A DNA stretch of 64,000 nucleotides from an uncultured Eudoraea sp. (GTDB lineage Bacteria > Bacteroidota > Bacteroidia > Flavobacteriales > Flavobacteriaceae): NCBI RefSeq assembly GCF_947258925.1, contig NZ_CAMYKG010000002.1, positions 1 through 64,000 of the forward strand, given 5' to 3'. The notes under the pieces were generated by a model. It was not told the DNA's origin and ran no database searches. It was given only the letters and a program-made list of their open reading frames with translations. Positions 20,487-29,336 of this stretch are shown piece after piece. The position numbers and the translations under genes were made by a program. Every line of letters begins with the position of its first letter. The first letter of the stretch is position 1.

Positions 20487-21449
20487 TTATTTTTTCGGTT
20501 TATAATTAGATTTCTTAAATATTTCATCTGCAGATAATTCCAAAAGCTGATTAAGTTTAACATCATTATTTTCCATAAATGATCTTACTATTTGCCATCC
20601 CATCCACCTACCCAATCTTCCGGGAGATTCGTTATCAAGTTCTAACCTGAATTTAGAAAACGGAGCAGGGTCTAAAAATCTTGGCGCGAGCATATTATCC
20701 GTACTATAAAGTAATTCTCTTTCAATAAAATAGCGCCAAATCTGTTCTTCATTGGCCTCTGCCCATGCTATTTGTTCAGGAGAATATCCAATTTTTTGAG
20801 CATCGGTGCTTAACGGCATCAATCTGTCCTTAAGGTATAATTCTTTCCCATAGTATATCATCTGTCCCAAAAAAGTACGGTCTTGTGGAGGGGGTAGTCT
20901 TGTTTTTGCAAAAGTACTTGCCACATCACTAGTTAAAAAGTTTTTATCCAGTCCGGCAGCTATATAATTCTCAATGCCCGCATAAAATTTATGCTCCTTG
21001 CCCAAATAATTATCCAAGCCTATCAATAGAAGCGTGTCTGCTAAAATAACACGGTTGGTGTAATCCACATCAGAAATAACTGTAACTACTCTAGGAACCC
21101 TGTATTTGGGAAAGTAATACAAGGTATGTTTGAACAAGAGTTCGAGATCTTTTGTTTCTTGTTTAAAATCGGGAAAAACAGCCTTGACTTCACTACTTAA
21201 TTCAATTTGCAAGGTATCCTTCATTTTTGCAATCCAAACACTATCGGAATATTGCTTTGGAAAAAGATATGGGAATTTCTGTTTTAGTTTTGCCATATCC
21301 TCCGGTTGTGCTTCTGCAAACTCCCTGTCAAAACGCTCTACTTTCAGGTCTAGCTGAATCATTGAAACATCTTGAGATACTTTTTTTTCCTTTTTACAAG
21401 CTTGTAGGGTAAAAAACATTACTAAAATGGTAAAAAGTATTTTTTTCAT
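20487..21449 (-). CDS. gldB: Gliding motility lipoprotein GldB
   Basis: 320-aa lipoprotein with a signal peptide and lipobox at about residues 15-18 (LQAC). The rest matches GldB, including blocks around MIYYGKELYLKDRLMP and WRYFIERELLYSTD. GldB is essential for flavobacterial gliding and linked to the type IX secretion system. It precedes gldC in a two-gene operon with its own promoter. Confidence 0.92.
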   Translation of the reverse strand: MKKILFTILVMFFTLQACKKEKKVSQDVSMIQLDLKVERFDREFAEAQPEDMAKLKQKFPYLFPKQYSDSVWIAKMKDTLQIELSSEVKAVFPDFKQETKDLELLFKHTLYYFPKYRVPRVVTVISDVDYTNRVILADTLLLIGLDNYLGKEHKFYAGIENYIAAGLDKNFLTSDVASTFAKTRLPPPQDRTFLGQMIYYGKELYLKDRLMPLSTDAQKIGYSPEQIAWAEANEEQIWRYFIERELLYSTDNMLAPRFLDPAPFSKFRLELDNESPGRLGRWMGWQIVRSFMENNDVKLNQLLELSADEIFKKSNYKPKK

Positions 21450-21507
21450 AGTAAGTAATTCCTCTTCAGTTTTATTATTCAGGGTTTTGGTTTTATTTTT
21501 ATCGCTG

Positions 21508-21515
21508 CAAAGTTA
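21508..21515 (-). promoter_or_regulatory. -7 promoter element of gldBC
   Basis: TAACTTTG on the minus strand matches TAnnTTTG and lies 58 bases upstream of the gldB start. It is in the gap shared with the divergent nadE. Confidence 0.6.
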
Positions 21516-21540
21516 GTACTTCCATATAATAATGTAGCCT

Positions 21541-22329
21541 ATGCAAACAGAAAAGGTAGTTGATCACATCGTAAATTGGTTAAAGGAATATGCAACCCAG
21601 GCAAAAATTAAAGGATTTGTTATAGGTGTATCCGGAGGGATAGATTCCGCAGTCACTTCAACCTTATGTGCAAAAACAGGTTTTAAATTATTATGTGTTG
21701 AAATGCCTATCCACCAGGGTAAAAACCAAGTGACGCGAGCATCCAATCATATTGATTGGCTAATGCAAAACTTTGAAAATGTTTCAAGGCAGCCTGTAAA
21801 TCTTACCGATGTGTTCGATAATCTGGTTGCATCACTGCCACCAGTTGATAATGTGGAAGACAGGTTTATGTCTTTGGCTAACACACGTGCAAGACTTCGT
21901 ATGACAACGCTTTATTATTTTGCGGCCCTTGAGAATTATTTAGTAGCAGGAACGGGGAATAAGGTGGAAGATTTTGGTATTGGCTTCTATACAAAATATG
22001 GGGATGGTGGTGTGGATCTAAGTCCAATCGCTGACCTTCTAAAGACAGAAGTCTATGAAATCGCAGAATATTTAGGCATTAACCACGAAATAATTATTGC
22101 GCCTCCTACAGATGGTTTATGGGGTGATGATCGCACCGATGAAGATCAGATTGGGGCAAGTTATCCCGAATTGGAATGGGCCATGCAAATGGATGATAAT
22201 GGGAAGGAAGCCAAGGATTTTAAAGGAAGGGAAAAAGAGGTATTTCTTATCTTTAAAAGATACAATACCATGAATCAACACAAGATGCTCCCAATCCCTG
22301 TTTGTGAAATTCCGGACAATCTAAAATAA
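21541..22329 (+). CDS. nadE: NH3-dependent NAD+ synthetase
   Basis: 262-aa cytoplasmic enzyme converting deamido-NAD to NAD with ATP and ammonia. The PP-loop SGGIDSAV lies at about residues 30-37. The later GNKVEDFGIGFYTKYGDGG and PPTDGLW blocks fit the family. There is no glutaminase domain, so it uses free ammonia. Divergent from gldB, as in other flavobacteria. Confidence 0.95.
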   Translation: MQTEKVVDHIVNWLKEYATQAKIKGFVIGVSGGIDSAVTSTLCAKTGFKLLCVEMPIHQGKNQVTRASNHIDWLMQNFENVSRQPVNLTDVFDNLVASLPPVDNVEDRFMSLANTRARLRMTTLYYFAALENYLVAGTGNKVEDFGIGFYTKYGDGGVDLSPIADLLKTEVYEIAEYLGINHEIIIAPPTDGLWGDDRTDEDQIGASYPELEWAMQMDDNGKEAKDFKGREKEVFLIFKRYNTMNQHKMLPIPVCEIPDNLK

Positions 22330-22440
22330 CATCTTGGCTAAGAATAAGTTAATTAAAACGAATAATAGGGCTATTATTCCTAATTATTAAGAAAAAAAGT
22401 ACACTTTTGTTTAAGAAATTAGATAATTTAACCTTACATT

Positions 22441-22464
22441 GCATGTCAGTATTTTTAGACATGC
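22441..22464 (+). promoter_or_regulatory. Hairpin in the leader of the response regulator gene
   Basis: A perfect 7-bp inverted repeat, GCATGTC and GACATGC, around a 10-base AT-rich loop, ending 31 bases before the start codon at 22496. There is no T run after it, so it is not a terminator. It may be an operator dyad or an mRNA structure. Function unknown. Confidence 0.4.
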
Positions 22465-22495
22465 CCTAGTGTTAAAATCTAGAAAACCAATCAAA

Positions 22496-23125
22496 ATGAT
22501 AAAAGTTTTAATTGCGGATAATCATCCGATAGTCAGAATGGGAATAAGGGACGTATTAAGTTCGGCCTCCGATTTTGAGATTATTGATGATGTTACCACT
22601 ACTACTGAACTTTTTAAAAAATTAGAGACGTTAACCCCCGACGTTGTAATACTTGAAATGGATATCCCGGAAATCAATGGAATAGCTGCGCTTAGAAAGC
22701 TTAAACAAGAATACCCGGATATAAAAGTATTGATCTATAGCGGTCAATCTGAAGACGTTTACGCTTTAAGTACGATAAGGGCAGGAGCATTTGGTTATCT
22801 CTCAAAAACTGCAGATTTGGACTACATAATTACTGCGGTTAAAAAAGTTAGTGAAGGTAATATGTTCATCACAAATGAGTTGGCACAACGTCTGGCGTTT
22901 GATGAAGGAACTCAGAAGCCTCGAAGGTTCTTCAGAAAATTGTCTACCAGAGAAGTTGAAGTACTTAAACTTTTGGCTAGCGGCAAGCGCAACAAGGATG
23001 TTGCCCTTGGGTTGAATCTCAACGAAAAAACCGTGAGTACGTATAAAGCTCGTCTAATGAAAAAACTAAATGTTGACAATCTTGTGGATTTACTTCAACA
23101 AGCTAAAGCTTTGGAGTTGTACTAA
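22496..23125 (+). CDS. NarL/FixJ-type response regulator, atypical receiver
   Basis: 209 aa: receiver domain (about residues 1-120) and a LuxR-type helix-turn-helix (about 140-205, LSTREVEVLKLLASGKRNKDVA). In the usual PDVVLLD pattern the phospho-acceptor Asp is replaced by Glu54 (PDVVILEMD), with an Asp two places later (Asp56). The conserved Lys (YLSK) is kept. A Glu there can mimic phosphorylation, so the protein may work without a kinase. I chose the ATG at 22496 over an upstream start at 22439. No histidine kinase is nearby. Confidence 0.9.
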   Translation: MIKVLIADNHPIVRMGIRDVLSSASDFEIIDDVTTTTELFKKLETLTPDVVILEMDIPEINGIAALRKLKQEYPDIKVLIYSGQSEDVYALSTIRAGAFGYLSKTADLDYIITAVKKVSEGNMFITNELAQRLAFDEGTQKPRRFFRKLSTREVEVLKLLASGKRNKDVALGLNLNEKTVSTYKARLMKKLNVDNLVDLLQQAKALELY

Positions 23126-23146
23126 GTTAAGATTGATTAAAATAAT

Positions 23147-23174
23147 AACCCTGACTCATAAGTCGGGGTTTTTT
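23147..23174 (+). terminator. Intrinsic terminator of the response regulator gene
   Basis: Stem AACCCTGACT/AGTCGGGGTT (one G-T pair) with a 4-base loop, followed by a T run. It lies 21 bases after the stop codon. Confidence 0.9.
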
Positions 23175-23210
23175 ATGGAAACCAAGTTTAAAATAGCCAA
23201 GTCGGTTTAG

Positions 23211-25190
23211 TTACGCGAGTACCCTGTTTAACTTCTTATTTAAGAGTTTGTTCAATTGAAGGTAATTCATTATTTCTTCAAGGGTTTCCTTGTGATCTCC
23301 GTTTGAATCTTCGGTATTTTCCTGGAGCGAAGTAATCCGTTTTTTAATCAGAAAGCAACGTAAAGTTAAGATGGTTTCACTTACCAACTGGGAGATACTT
23401 TTTTCCTTGTCTTTTGGATAGATATCCTTTCGCTCCCATTGATGTAACTCATATTTTTCCTCTTCCATCAAGATAGAGGAGATTTGGGAGACCATTTCCT
23501 GATCGAGTTCAGTCATAAAAGTAGTTATGGAAAATTCTTCATTTTCTGTAAGTCCCTCCATTAATTTGTAATAGATATTTCTGAATTGGTCATGTGTGAG
23601 TTCTATCTCATCTTCCTGAAGGTCCAGATATACCTTTTCATAAACCTTTGCTTCCATGTTTTCCGGTTCTAATACGAGATCTCCTTCCTCATTTTCCTTT
23701 AAAATAAGGTCCTCGAATTCCTGAAGTTCATTGCCGTAAAGGAGAAGCATTTCTATTATTTTTCTTTCCAGTTCATATTGAACATCTAATTTTTGTTCCT
23801 TTTGGCTATGCTTAACAACCTCAAAAGCTTTTTGTTCCTGCCTCCGTTTTGTGGCCGTTTCTGTTTGTTCTTTTCTTCCAATCTGAGCCAGCGTATTGAA
23901 CAAGACCTCTTCTGAAATATTCATTATTTGCGAACACTCCTGAATATAAATCTCACGCTTAATCCTATCCGGGATTTTAGAAATACTATTTACAATTTCA
24001 CGAATAGTTTCAGCCTTTTTAATCGGATCATCAGCCGCATCTTTGGCCAGTAAGGAGGTTTTAAACTGAATAAAATCTTTGGCATTTTTCTGAAGATATC
24101 CCAAGATTTCTTCAATCTCATTGTTTTTTGCGAAACTATCAGGGTCTTCGCCTTCAGGAAATGTACAAATCCTAACATTCATTCCCTGTTCAAGGATAAG
24201 ATCAATCCCTCGAAGTGAGGCGCGTAAACCTGCTGCATCGCCATCAAATAATACCGTAATATTTTTTGTTAATCTGTTAATTAGCCTTATTTGTTCAGGG
24301 GTAAGTGCGGTTCCACTGGATGAAACTACATTATGTATTCCTCTTTGATACAGTTGAATAACATCTGTATAGCCTTCTACCAAATAGCAGTTATCCTCTT
24401 TTGCGATAGCTTGTTTGGCAAAATATATTCCATATAAGACTTTGCTCTTGTGATAAATTGCACTTTCAGGAGAGTTGAGATATTTTGCAGCCTTTTTTTC
24501 CTTAGAAAGTATCCTGCCTCCAAATCCGAGTACACGACCGCTCATAGAATGAATGGGAAACATTACCCTTCCTTTAAACCTATCAAATTTTCTAGAAGTC
24601 CCGGGATTGCCAGCATCCTCTTTTAGAATCGTAAGACCTGTTTTTTGCAAAAATTCCAGCTGATATCCTTCTTTCAGGGCTGAATTGGTAAAAACGTCCC
24701 ATTGGTCCAGGCTATAGCCCAATCCAAACTTTCTAATTATGTCATCTGTAAAACCGCGTTCTCGGAAATAACTAAGTCCAATTGCCTTTCCTAATTCTTT
24801 CTCCCAAAGGGTTTTCTCGAAATACTGTTGGGCATATTCCGAAACCAGATACATACTTTCTCGCTCATCGGCTTGTTCCTTCTGTTCATCAGTACGTTCA
24901 GTTTCTTCTATTTCAATATTGTATTTCCTAGCCAAATATTTAATAGCCTCGGGATAGGTAAAATGCTCGTGTTCCATGAGAAATGCAACAACATTTCCAC
25001 CTTTGCCACTGCTAAAGTCCTTCCAAATCTGTTTTACGGGTGACACCATAAAACTTGGTGTGCGTTCATCCGTAAAAGGGCTTAACCCCTTAAAATTGGA
25101 ACCAGCCTTTTTGAGTTGCACAAAATCCCCGATGACTTCCTCTAGCCGGGCAGTTTCATAAACTTGATCTATTGTAAATTTTGAAATCAA
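23211..25190 (-). CDS. dnaG: DNA primase DnaG
   Basis: 659-aa primase that makes RNA primers at the replication fork. The N-terminal CHC2-type domain (1-95), the catalytic TOPRIM core (about 255-340, with LFDGDAAGLRA) and a C-terminal helicase-binding region can be recognised. The four zinc ligands of the CHC2 domain are missing: residues 37, 40, 58 and 61 are Ser, Thr, Asp and Ser. The surrounding fold residues (TPSF, GKGGN) are kept. This zinc-less form seems usual in flavobacteria. Confidence 0.95.
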   Translation of the reverse strand: MISKFTIDQVYETARLEEVIGDFVQLKKAGSNFKGLSPFTDERTPSFMVSPVKQIWKDFSSGKGGNVVAFLMEHEHFTYPEAIKYLARKYNIEIEETERTDEQKEQADERESMYLVSEYAQQYFEKTLWEKELGKAIGLSYFRERGFTDDIIRKFGLGYSLDQWDVFTNSALKEGYQLEFLQKTGLTILKEDAGNPGTSRKFDRFKGRVMFPIHSMSGRVLGFGGRILSKEKKAAKYLNSPESAIYHKSKVLYGIYFAKQAIAKEDNCYLVEGYTDVIQLYQRGIHNVVSSSGTALTPEQIRLINRLTKNITVLFDGDAAGLRASLRGIDLILEQGMNVRICTFPEGEDPDSFAKNNEIEEILGYLQKNAKDFIQFKTSLLAKDAADDPIKKAETIREIVNSISKIPDRIKREIYIQECSQIMNISEEVLFNTLAQIGRKEQTETATKRRQEQKAFEVVKHSQKEQKLDVQYELERKIIEMLLLYGNELQEFEDLILKENEEGDLVLEPENMEAKVYEKVYLDLQEDEIELTHDQFRNIYYKLMEGLTENEEFSITTFMTELDQEMVSQISSILMEEEKYELHQWERKDIYPKDKEKSISQLVSETILTLRCFLIKKRITSLQENTEDSNGDHKETLEEIMNYLQLNKLLNKKLNRVLA

Positions 25191-25307
25191 AGTGACGAAC
25201 TATTTGAATTGTAAAAATAAGAAAATAGAATGCTTTAAAATAACGTATTTTTAGATTACAGTTCTATGGGGAAACATTATTTATAGTAAAACTAATTGAA
25301 ATCTAAT

Positions 25308-25556
25308 ATGATCCTATTTTTTGGTATTCGGCCGGGGAAGACAAGAACAGTTAACATGAGTCATATAAAGTGTTCTCATTGTAATCAGTCCAATACACTT
25401 AGGGGTGAAAGTACACCTCATTTTTTTCACTTATTCTGGATTCCTATTTTTCGCGTATCTACACCTAAGGTAGTGCATTGTGATCATTGCAAAAAAGGAT
25501 TCTATGAAGAAGAATTTACACCAGAAATGAAACGGAGCTTCGAAAAGCAAAACTAA
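25308..25556 (+). CDS. Small zinc-ribbon protein
   Basis: 82-aa protein with two cysteine pairs, CSHC near residue 22 and CDHC near residue 58, separated by a hydrophobic FFHLFWIPIFRV segment. It looks like a single zinc-ribbon domain. The start is ATG 25308, because the only alternative at 25296 is TTG. Divergent from dnaG. Function unknown. Confidence 0.7.
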   Translation: MILFFGIRPGKTRTVNMSHIKCSHCNQSNTLRGESTPHFFHLFWIPIFRVSTPKVVHCDHCKKGFYEEEFTPEMKRSFEKQN

Positions 25557-25575
25557 TTCTTAACAAAAATGAGTG

Positions 25576-25621
25576 TCTGTCTCAGGTAAATATAATTCTG
25601 GCTGATTATACCTGAGACAGA
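25576..25621. terminator. Long hairpin between convergent genes
   Basis: 13-bp perfect inverted repeat TCTGTCTCAGGTA/TACCTGAGACAGA around a 20-base loop, between the stop codons of two convergent genes. T runs on either side are short, so efficient intrinsic termination is uncertain, but the position fits a bidirectional terminator. Confidence 0.5.
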
Positions 25622-25639
25622 ATTTCAAATCTTGCCGTT

Positions 25640-26719
25640 CTATATATCAAATCGGAGTCCAAGTGAAATATTCCTCTGTTCCTGGGATGGACTTTTGAAA
25701 ATCGGATTTAGATCGTATTTAACATAGAGCAGAAACCAATCTACTCCAATGTAACCACTTAATCCATAGATAAAGGGATTACTGTTTAAACCGCCCTTAA
25801 TCTTTGTTTTTTTACTAGAACCACTATCATTGTATTTCAACTTTTGGCGTGTCCCCATGTTAAAACCACCATATCCGCCAAGACCAATTCTAAACTGATG
25901 CTTTAAAGAATATTTTACATTATTATCAGAGATTCTTTTTCTCGACGGACCAAATTCAAAATGAATGGGTATAACCAGGTTGTCCAACTTAAGTTTTGAT
26001 TTCCTAAGATCGAACGGAAATTCTTCCTGAACTGTTTCTCCTTCATCATTCACCACATAATAGAGGTTATTCTTTGATTTTAATCCATTAAACTGAAAGG
26101 AAAAACCGTAATGGATCCTCATAAAATTTGTTTTGTTAAATACCCTTGTTCGCCATGCCCAGCCAATTTCAAAAAACCTGCTTCCACCAACCTTATAAGG
26201 AGTATCATTCAAGGACTGACCTTCAATTATTGCATTATTCAAACCAAATGCAACAATAAGGTCTGAATAGGTACGCCTTCCATATTTTGACCAGCCATAC
26301 TTGTTATCATTTATTTCCCATTCTTCATCGTCAATTCTTATGGTAAAACCATCATCATCATCATTCCCGGTATTATCCTCTTCCTGAGCCAGCACTTCTC
26401 CCTTATTGCGCTCCAGTAATGCAATTTCGTTGTCAATTATTGCTATTCTGTTCTCAATATTTAAAGCTCTTTTCCTGGCGGCTTCTTCTTTAAGTTTTTT
26501 TGCTTCTTCAGTGGTGATTGCACCATTTTCTGAGCGCTTATTAATGGCTTCTACTTCCCTTTTTAAAGCCTCTTTTTCTTCCTGTGTTATTTTTTCTTTC
26601 TGTTCTTTAAGTGCTTCTATCTTTTCTTTATAGTCTTCTTGATGGTCTTCCTGCGCCGCTATGGAATTGGAAATAAAACACATCAAAATAATAACGAAAT
26701 AAGTGCTGATTGTTTTCAT
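25640..26719 (-). CDS. Outer-membrane beta-barrel protein with coiled coil
   Basis: 359-aa exported protein: signal peptide (about residues 1-22), a highly charged coiled coil (about 25-105) and an acidic linker (NDDDD). The C-terminal half has alternating strands ending in Phe-Asp-Ile, typical of an outer-membrane barrel. It follows the ECF sigma and membrane-protein pair, 82 bases downstream, so it is probably part of their operon or target set. No specific function is recognisable. Confidence 0.65.
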   Translation of the reverse strand: MKTISTYFVIILMCFISNSIAAQEDHQEDYKEKIEALKEQKEKITQEEKEALKREVEAINKRSENGAITTEEAKKLKEEAARKRALNIENRIAIIDNEIALLERNKGEVLAQEEDNTGNDDDDGFTIRIDDEEWEINDNKYGWSKYGRRTYSDLIVAFGLNNAIIEGQSLNDTPYKVGGSRFFEIGWAWRTRVFNKTNFMRIHYGFSFQFNGLKSKNNLYYVVNDEGETVQEEFPFDLRKSKLKLDNLVIPIHFEFGPSRKRISDNNVKYSLKHQFRIGLGGYGGFNMGTRQKLKYNDSGSSKKTKIKGGLNSNPFIYGLSGYIGVDWFLLYVKYDLNPIFKSPSQEQRNISLGLRFDI

Positions 26720-26801
26720 TTTGGTTTTGATTAATGATTGATGAATAAACTCTGTTAAGCTTTTTAAGTATAGTAAGAAGGTTCTAAGAACCTGATTAAT
26801 A

Positions 26802-27545
26802 CTAATTATTACGATCCGCCACAGCCGTCCTGACTTTTACAAAACCCGTTTTCAATTTTTCGAAAATCTGATCACGGAATGATTGATCCAGCTCTTCTTC
26901 TACCTGTGAAAGCAGAGCTGATGGGTTGATTGAATTATCAGAATTTGTAATTTTTTCTGCTAAAATTTCCCTTTGTGCCTGTCTTAAGAGCGAATCAATT
27001 TCCATATCCGATAGCTCTTTGTCTTTCCCTTCCATTTCATTCACCTGAGCCATTACCTCGGCAATTTTGGCATTAAAAAGTTCATCAGAATCTGAGTCCG
27101 GATTGTTTTGGGTGTTTTCTATTATGGGTTCTTGTGTATCTTCAACCAAAACCATCTCATGCTTTGATTGGGATTTTGGCACTTCATACCTGTTTTCTTT
27201 GTCTTCAGTTACCAATTTTTCTACAGTAGTCACTGCTTTTTCTGAAACAAGATCTGTCTCATCCTGTGGTAACACCCGTTCTGGTTCTATCACAGGTATT
27301 AAAGGTTTATCAACAATTTGAAACTCCTGCTCTAAAGCCTTATCATCTTTCCAAAAAAATAGTGCCGCTATCAGTAAAAAGCCGATAAACCCAGCCGCAA
27401 TGCCATACCGGAGATATTTTCTTTTTTCTGGCATATAGTCATTCCCAAGCTCTTCTTTTATTTTATGCCAGGCCTCCTCTGAAGGATTAATTTTCCTCTT
27501 ATCCAGAGAGTTTTTAATATGATTTTCAAATTTAGTGGGTTCCAT
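26802..27545 (-). CDS. Single-pass membrane protein, probable anti-sigma factor
   Basis: 247 aa: cytoplasmic N-terminal segment (1-43), one transmembrane helix (about 44-65, YGIAAGFIGFLLIAALFFW) and a charged, mostly helical extracytoplasmic part. It overlaps the ECF sigma gene by 14 bases, the usual sign of a sigma/anti-sigma pair. It lacks the HExxxC zinc motif of ZAS anti-sigma factors, so the role is inferred from position and topology. Confidence 0.6.
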   Translation of the reverse strand: MEPTKFENHIKNSLDKRKINPSEEAWHKIKEELGNDYMPEKRKYLRYGIAAGFIGFLLIAALFFWKDDKALEQEFQIVDKPLIPVIEPERVLPQDETDLVSEKAVTTVEKLVTEDKENRYEVPKSQSKHEMVLVEDTQEPIIENTQNNPDSDSDELFNAKIAEVMAQVNEMEGKDKELSDMEIDSLLRQAQREILAEKITNSDNSINPSALLSQVEEELDQSFRDQIFEKLKTGFVKVRTAVADRNN

Positions 27546-28104
27546 AACCTAAAATACTTTGTTCTTTTAATTTATGCTGTAATATTCTTCTGGCCTTAAA
27601 CAACTGAGATTTTGATGTGCTTTCTGAAATCCCAAGCATATTTGCAATTTCAGAATGTTTATACCCTTCAATAGCGAAAAGCATAAAGACCATTTTATAC
27701 CCTTCTGGTAAATTGTCAATTAATTGTTGAATATATTCAACATCTAATGCTGATGGAATGGTAATCTGTTTTTGAGCGCTATATTCATAAACCTGCTCAT
27801 CAAAGACAACAAATTGTTTTTTTCTTAGATAAGAGATAGATTCCCTAACCATTATTTGTCTGACCCAGCCTTCAAAGCTTCCTTCATGTCTAAATGAACT
27901 TAAACTTTTAAACACCTTAACAAAACCATTGATCATTACATCTTCAGCATAGTGCAGGTCTTTAATGTACTGCCTGCATACCCCAAGCATCTTGGGTGCA
28001 TACTTTTCGTAGATACCCCTTTGCGCGTCGGGATGACCTGATATCGCCTTCCTGATCAGGGCTTTTTCATTATTGTAAAAGGAAATAATTTTCAAGCGTT
28101 TCAT
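27532..28104 (-). CDS. ECF-type RNA polymerase sigma factor
   Basis: 190-aa sigma-70 family protein with only regions 2 and 4. Region 2 is about residues 25-95 (YAEDVMINGFVKVFKSL, FEGWVRQIMVRESISYLRK). Region 4 is about 125-175 with the helix-turn-helix EGYKHSEIANMLGISESTSKSQL. A promoter of ECF type lies directly upstream, suggesting autoregulation. It is co-transcribed with the membrane protein that overlaps its end. Confidence 0.92.
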   Translation of the reverse strand: MKRLKIISFYNNEKALIRKAISGHPDAQRGIYEKYAPKMLGVCRQYIKDLHYAEDVMINGFVKVFKSLSSFRHEGSFEGWVRQIMVRESISYLRKKQFVVFDEQVYEYSAQKQITIPSALDVEYIQQLIDNLPEGYKMVFMLFAIEGYKHSEIANMLGISESTSKSQLFKARRILQHKLKEQSILGYGTH

Positions 28105-28124
28105 TTTGGTCCTCTGTATATAAA

Positions 28125-28148
28125 GACGTTTTCAAAATCAAAAACGTT
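28125..28148 (-). promoter_or_regulatory. Candidate ECF-type promoter (AAC-N17-CGTC)
   Basis: On the minus strand AAC (28146-28148) is followed after exactly 17 bases by CGTC (28125-28128), the classic ECF -35/-10 layout. It lies 20 bases before the sigma start codon. The same bases form an inverted repeat ACGTTTT/AAAACGT. Confidence 0.6.
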
Positions 28149-28199
28149 GCCTGAGATCAGAATTTTATTCTAATTGACTTATGATTAGATAATAAAGCA

Positions 28200-29177
28200 C
28201 TATTTTTTTCGATCCACAACATAACTTACTAATAATGTAAGTGCATCCTTATACTCCGAATTGGGGTAAGTATTCAAAAGATCCAGGGCATTATTTTTAA
28301 ACTCATGCATTTTAGCTTCTGCATAAGACAGCCCTCCTTTTGCTTTAACCAGTGCGATTACTTCTTTAACCCGGGATTTGTCCTTATTGTAATTTTTTAC
28401 CGAGTTAATAAGCCATTTTTTCTCTTTGGGAGTACTATGGTTAAGGGCATATATTAACGGTAGTGTCATTTTTTGCTCCTTTATATCAATCCCGGTAGGT
28501 TTACCTATTTTTTCTTCTCCATAGTCAAAAAGATCATCTTTAATCTGAAAGGCCATACCACAGAGTTCTCCAAATTTTCGAAAAGTTTCAACATCTGAAC
28601 TCCCCGGTTTTACTGAACAGGCTCCAAGACTGCAACACGCCGCGATAAGGGTCGCTGTTTTTTGTCTGATGATTTCGTAATATACTTCCTCGGTAATATC
28701 TAATCTCCTGGCTTTATCAATTTGAAGCAATTCGCCCTCACTAATTTCGCGGATTGCGATTGAAATAATTTTTAATAAATCAAAATCTTCATGCTCAACG
28801 GAAAGTAACATGCCCTTTGAAAGCAAATAGTCCCCAACAAGCACTGCAATCTTATTTTTCCAAAGTGCGTTGATAGAGAAAAAACCTCTTCGCTTATAAC
28901 TATCATCTACTACATCATCGTGGACCAGAGATGCTGTATGTATCAATTCTATTACCGATGCTCCCCGATATGTCCGTTCATTGACAACACCGTTATTCAC
29001 CAGCTTTGCCGTAAGAAAAACAAACATTGGCCGCATTTGCTTTCCTTTACGGTTTACAATATAGTAAGTAATCCGATTAAGAAGTGCCACTTTTGTTGAC
29101 ATGGAATCACGAAACTTTCTTTCAAAAAGTTCCATTTCTTCATTGATCGGTTCAGTTATTTGCGCGACAATTTTCAA
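28200..29177 (-). CDS. Polyprenyl diphosphate synthase
   Basis: Trans-isoprenyl diphosphate synthase (about 325 aa) that makes the long prenyl chain for menaquinone. Both Asp-rich motifs are present: HDDVVDDSYKRRG near residues 80-92 and KDDLFDYG near 205-212. No ATG fits. I prefer the TTG at 29177, giving the family-like KIVAQITEPINEEMELFE start; another TTG lies at 29195. Chain length cannot be told by eye. Confidence 0.9.
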   Translation of the reverse strand: MKIVAQITEPINEEMELFERKFRDSMSTKVALLNRITYYIVNRKGKQMRPMFVFLTAKLVNNGVVNERTYRGASVIELIHTASLVHDDVVDDSYKRRGFFSINALWKNKIAVLVGDYLLSKGMLLSVEHEDFDLLKIISIAIREISEGELLQIDKARRLDITEEVYYEIIRQKTATLIAACCSLGACSVKPGSSDVETFRKFGELCGMAFQIKDDLFDYGEEKIGKPTGIDIKEQKMTLPLIYALNHSTPKEKKWLINSVKNYNKDKSRVKEVIALVKAKGGLSYAEAKMHEFKNNALDLLNTYPNSEYKDALTLLVSYVVDRKK

Positions 29178-29336
29178 TAGAATTGATTTTACCAATGATG
29201 GACGATAAATTTAGGGAAAATAACAAGGAGAACGACGTGAGAATTAAGAAATAAGAAGATACTGGCAGTACGTCATCCGGGCTAGTTTTATTATTCTGAA
29301 ATTCGCCCATGGAAAATCCGTTGATCAACTTGCATT

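Noticed and set aside
29178-29336. Small gene between polyprenyl synthase and rlmN
   Set aside because: No frame with a plausible start and protein-like composition; nothing else was seen there.
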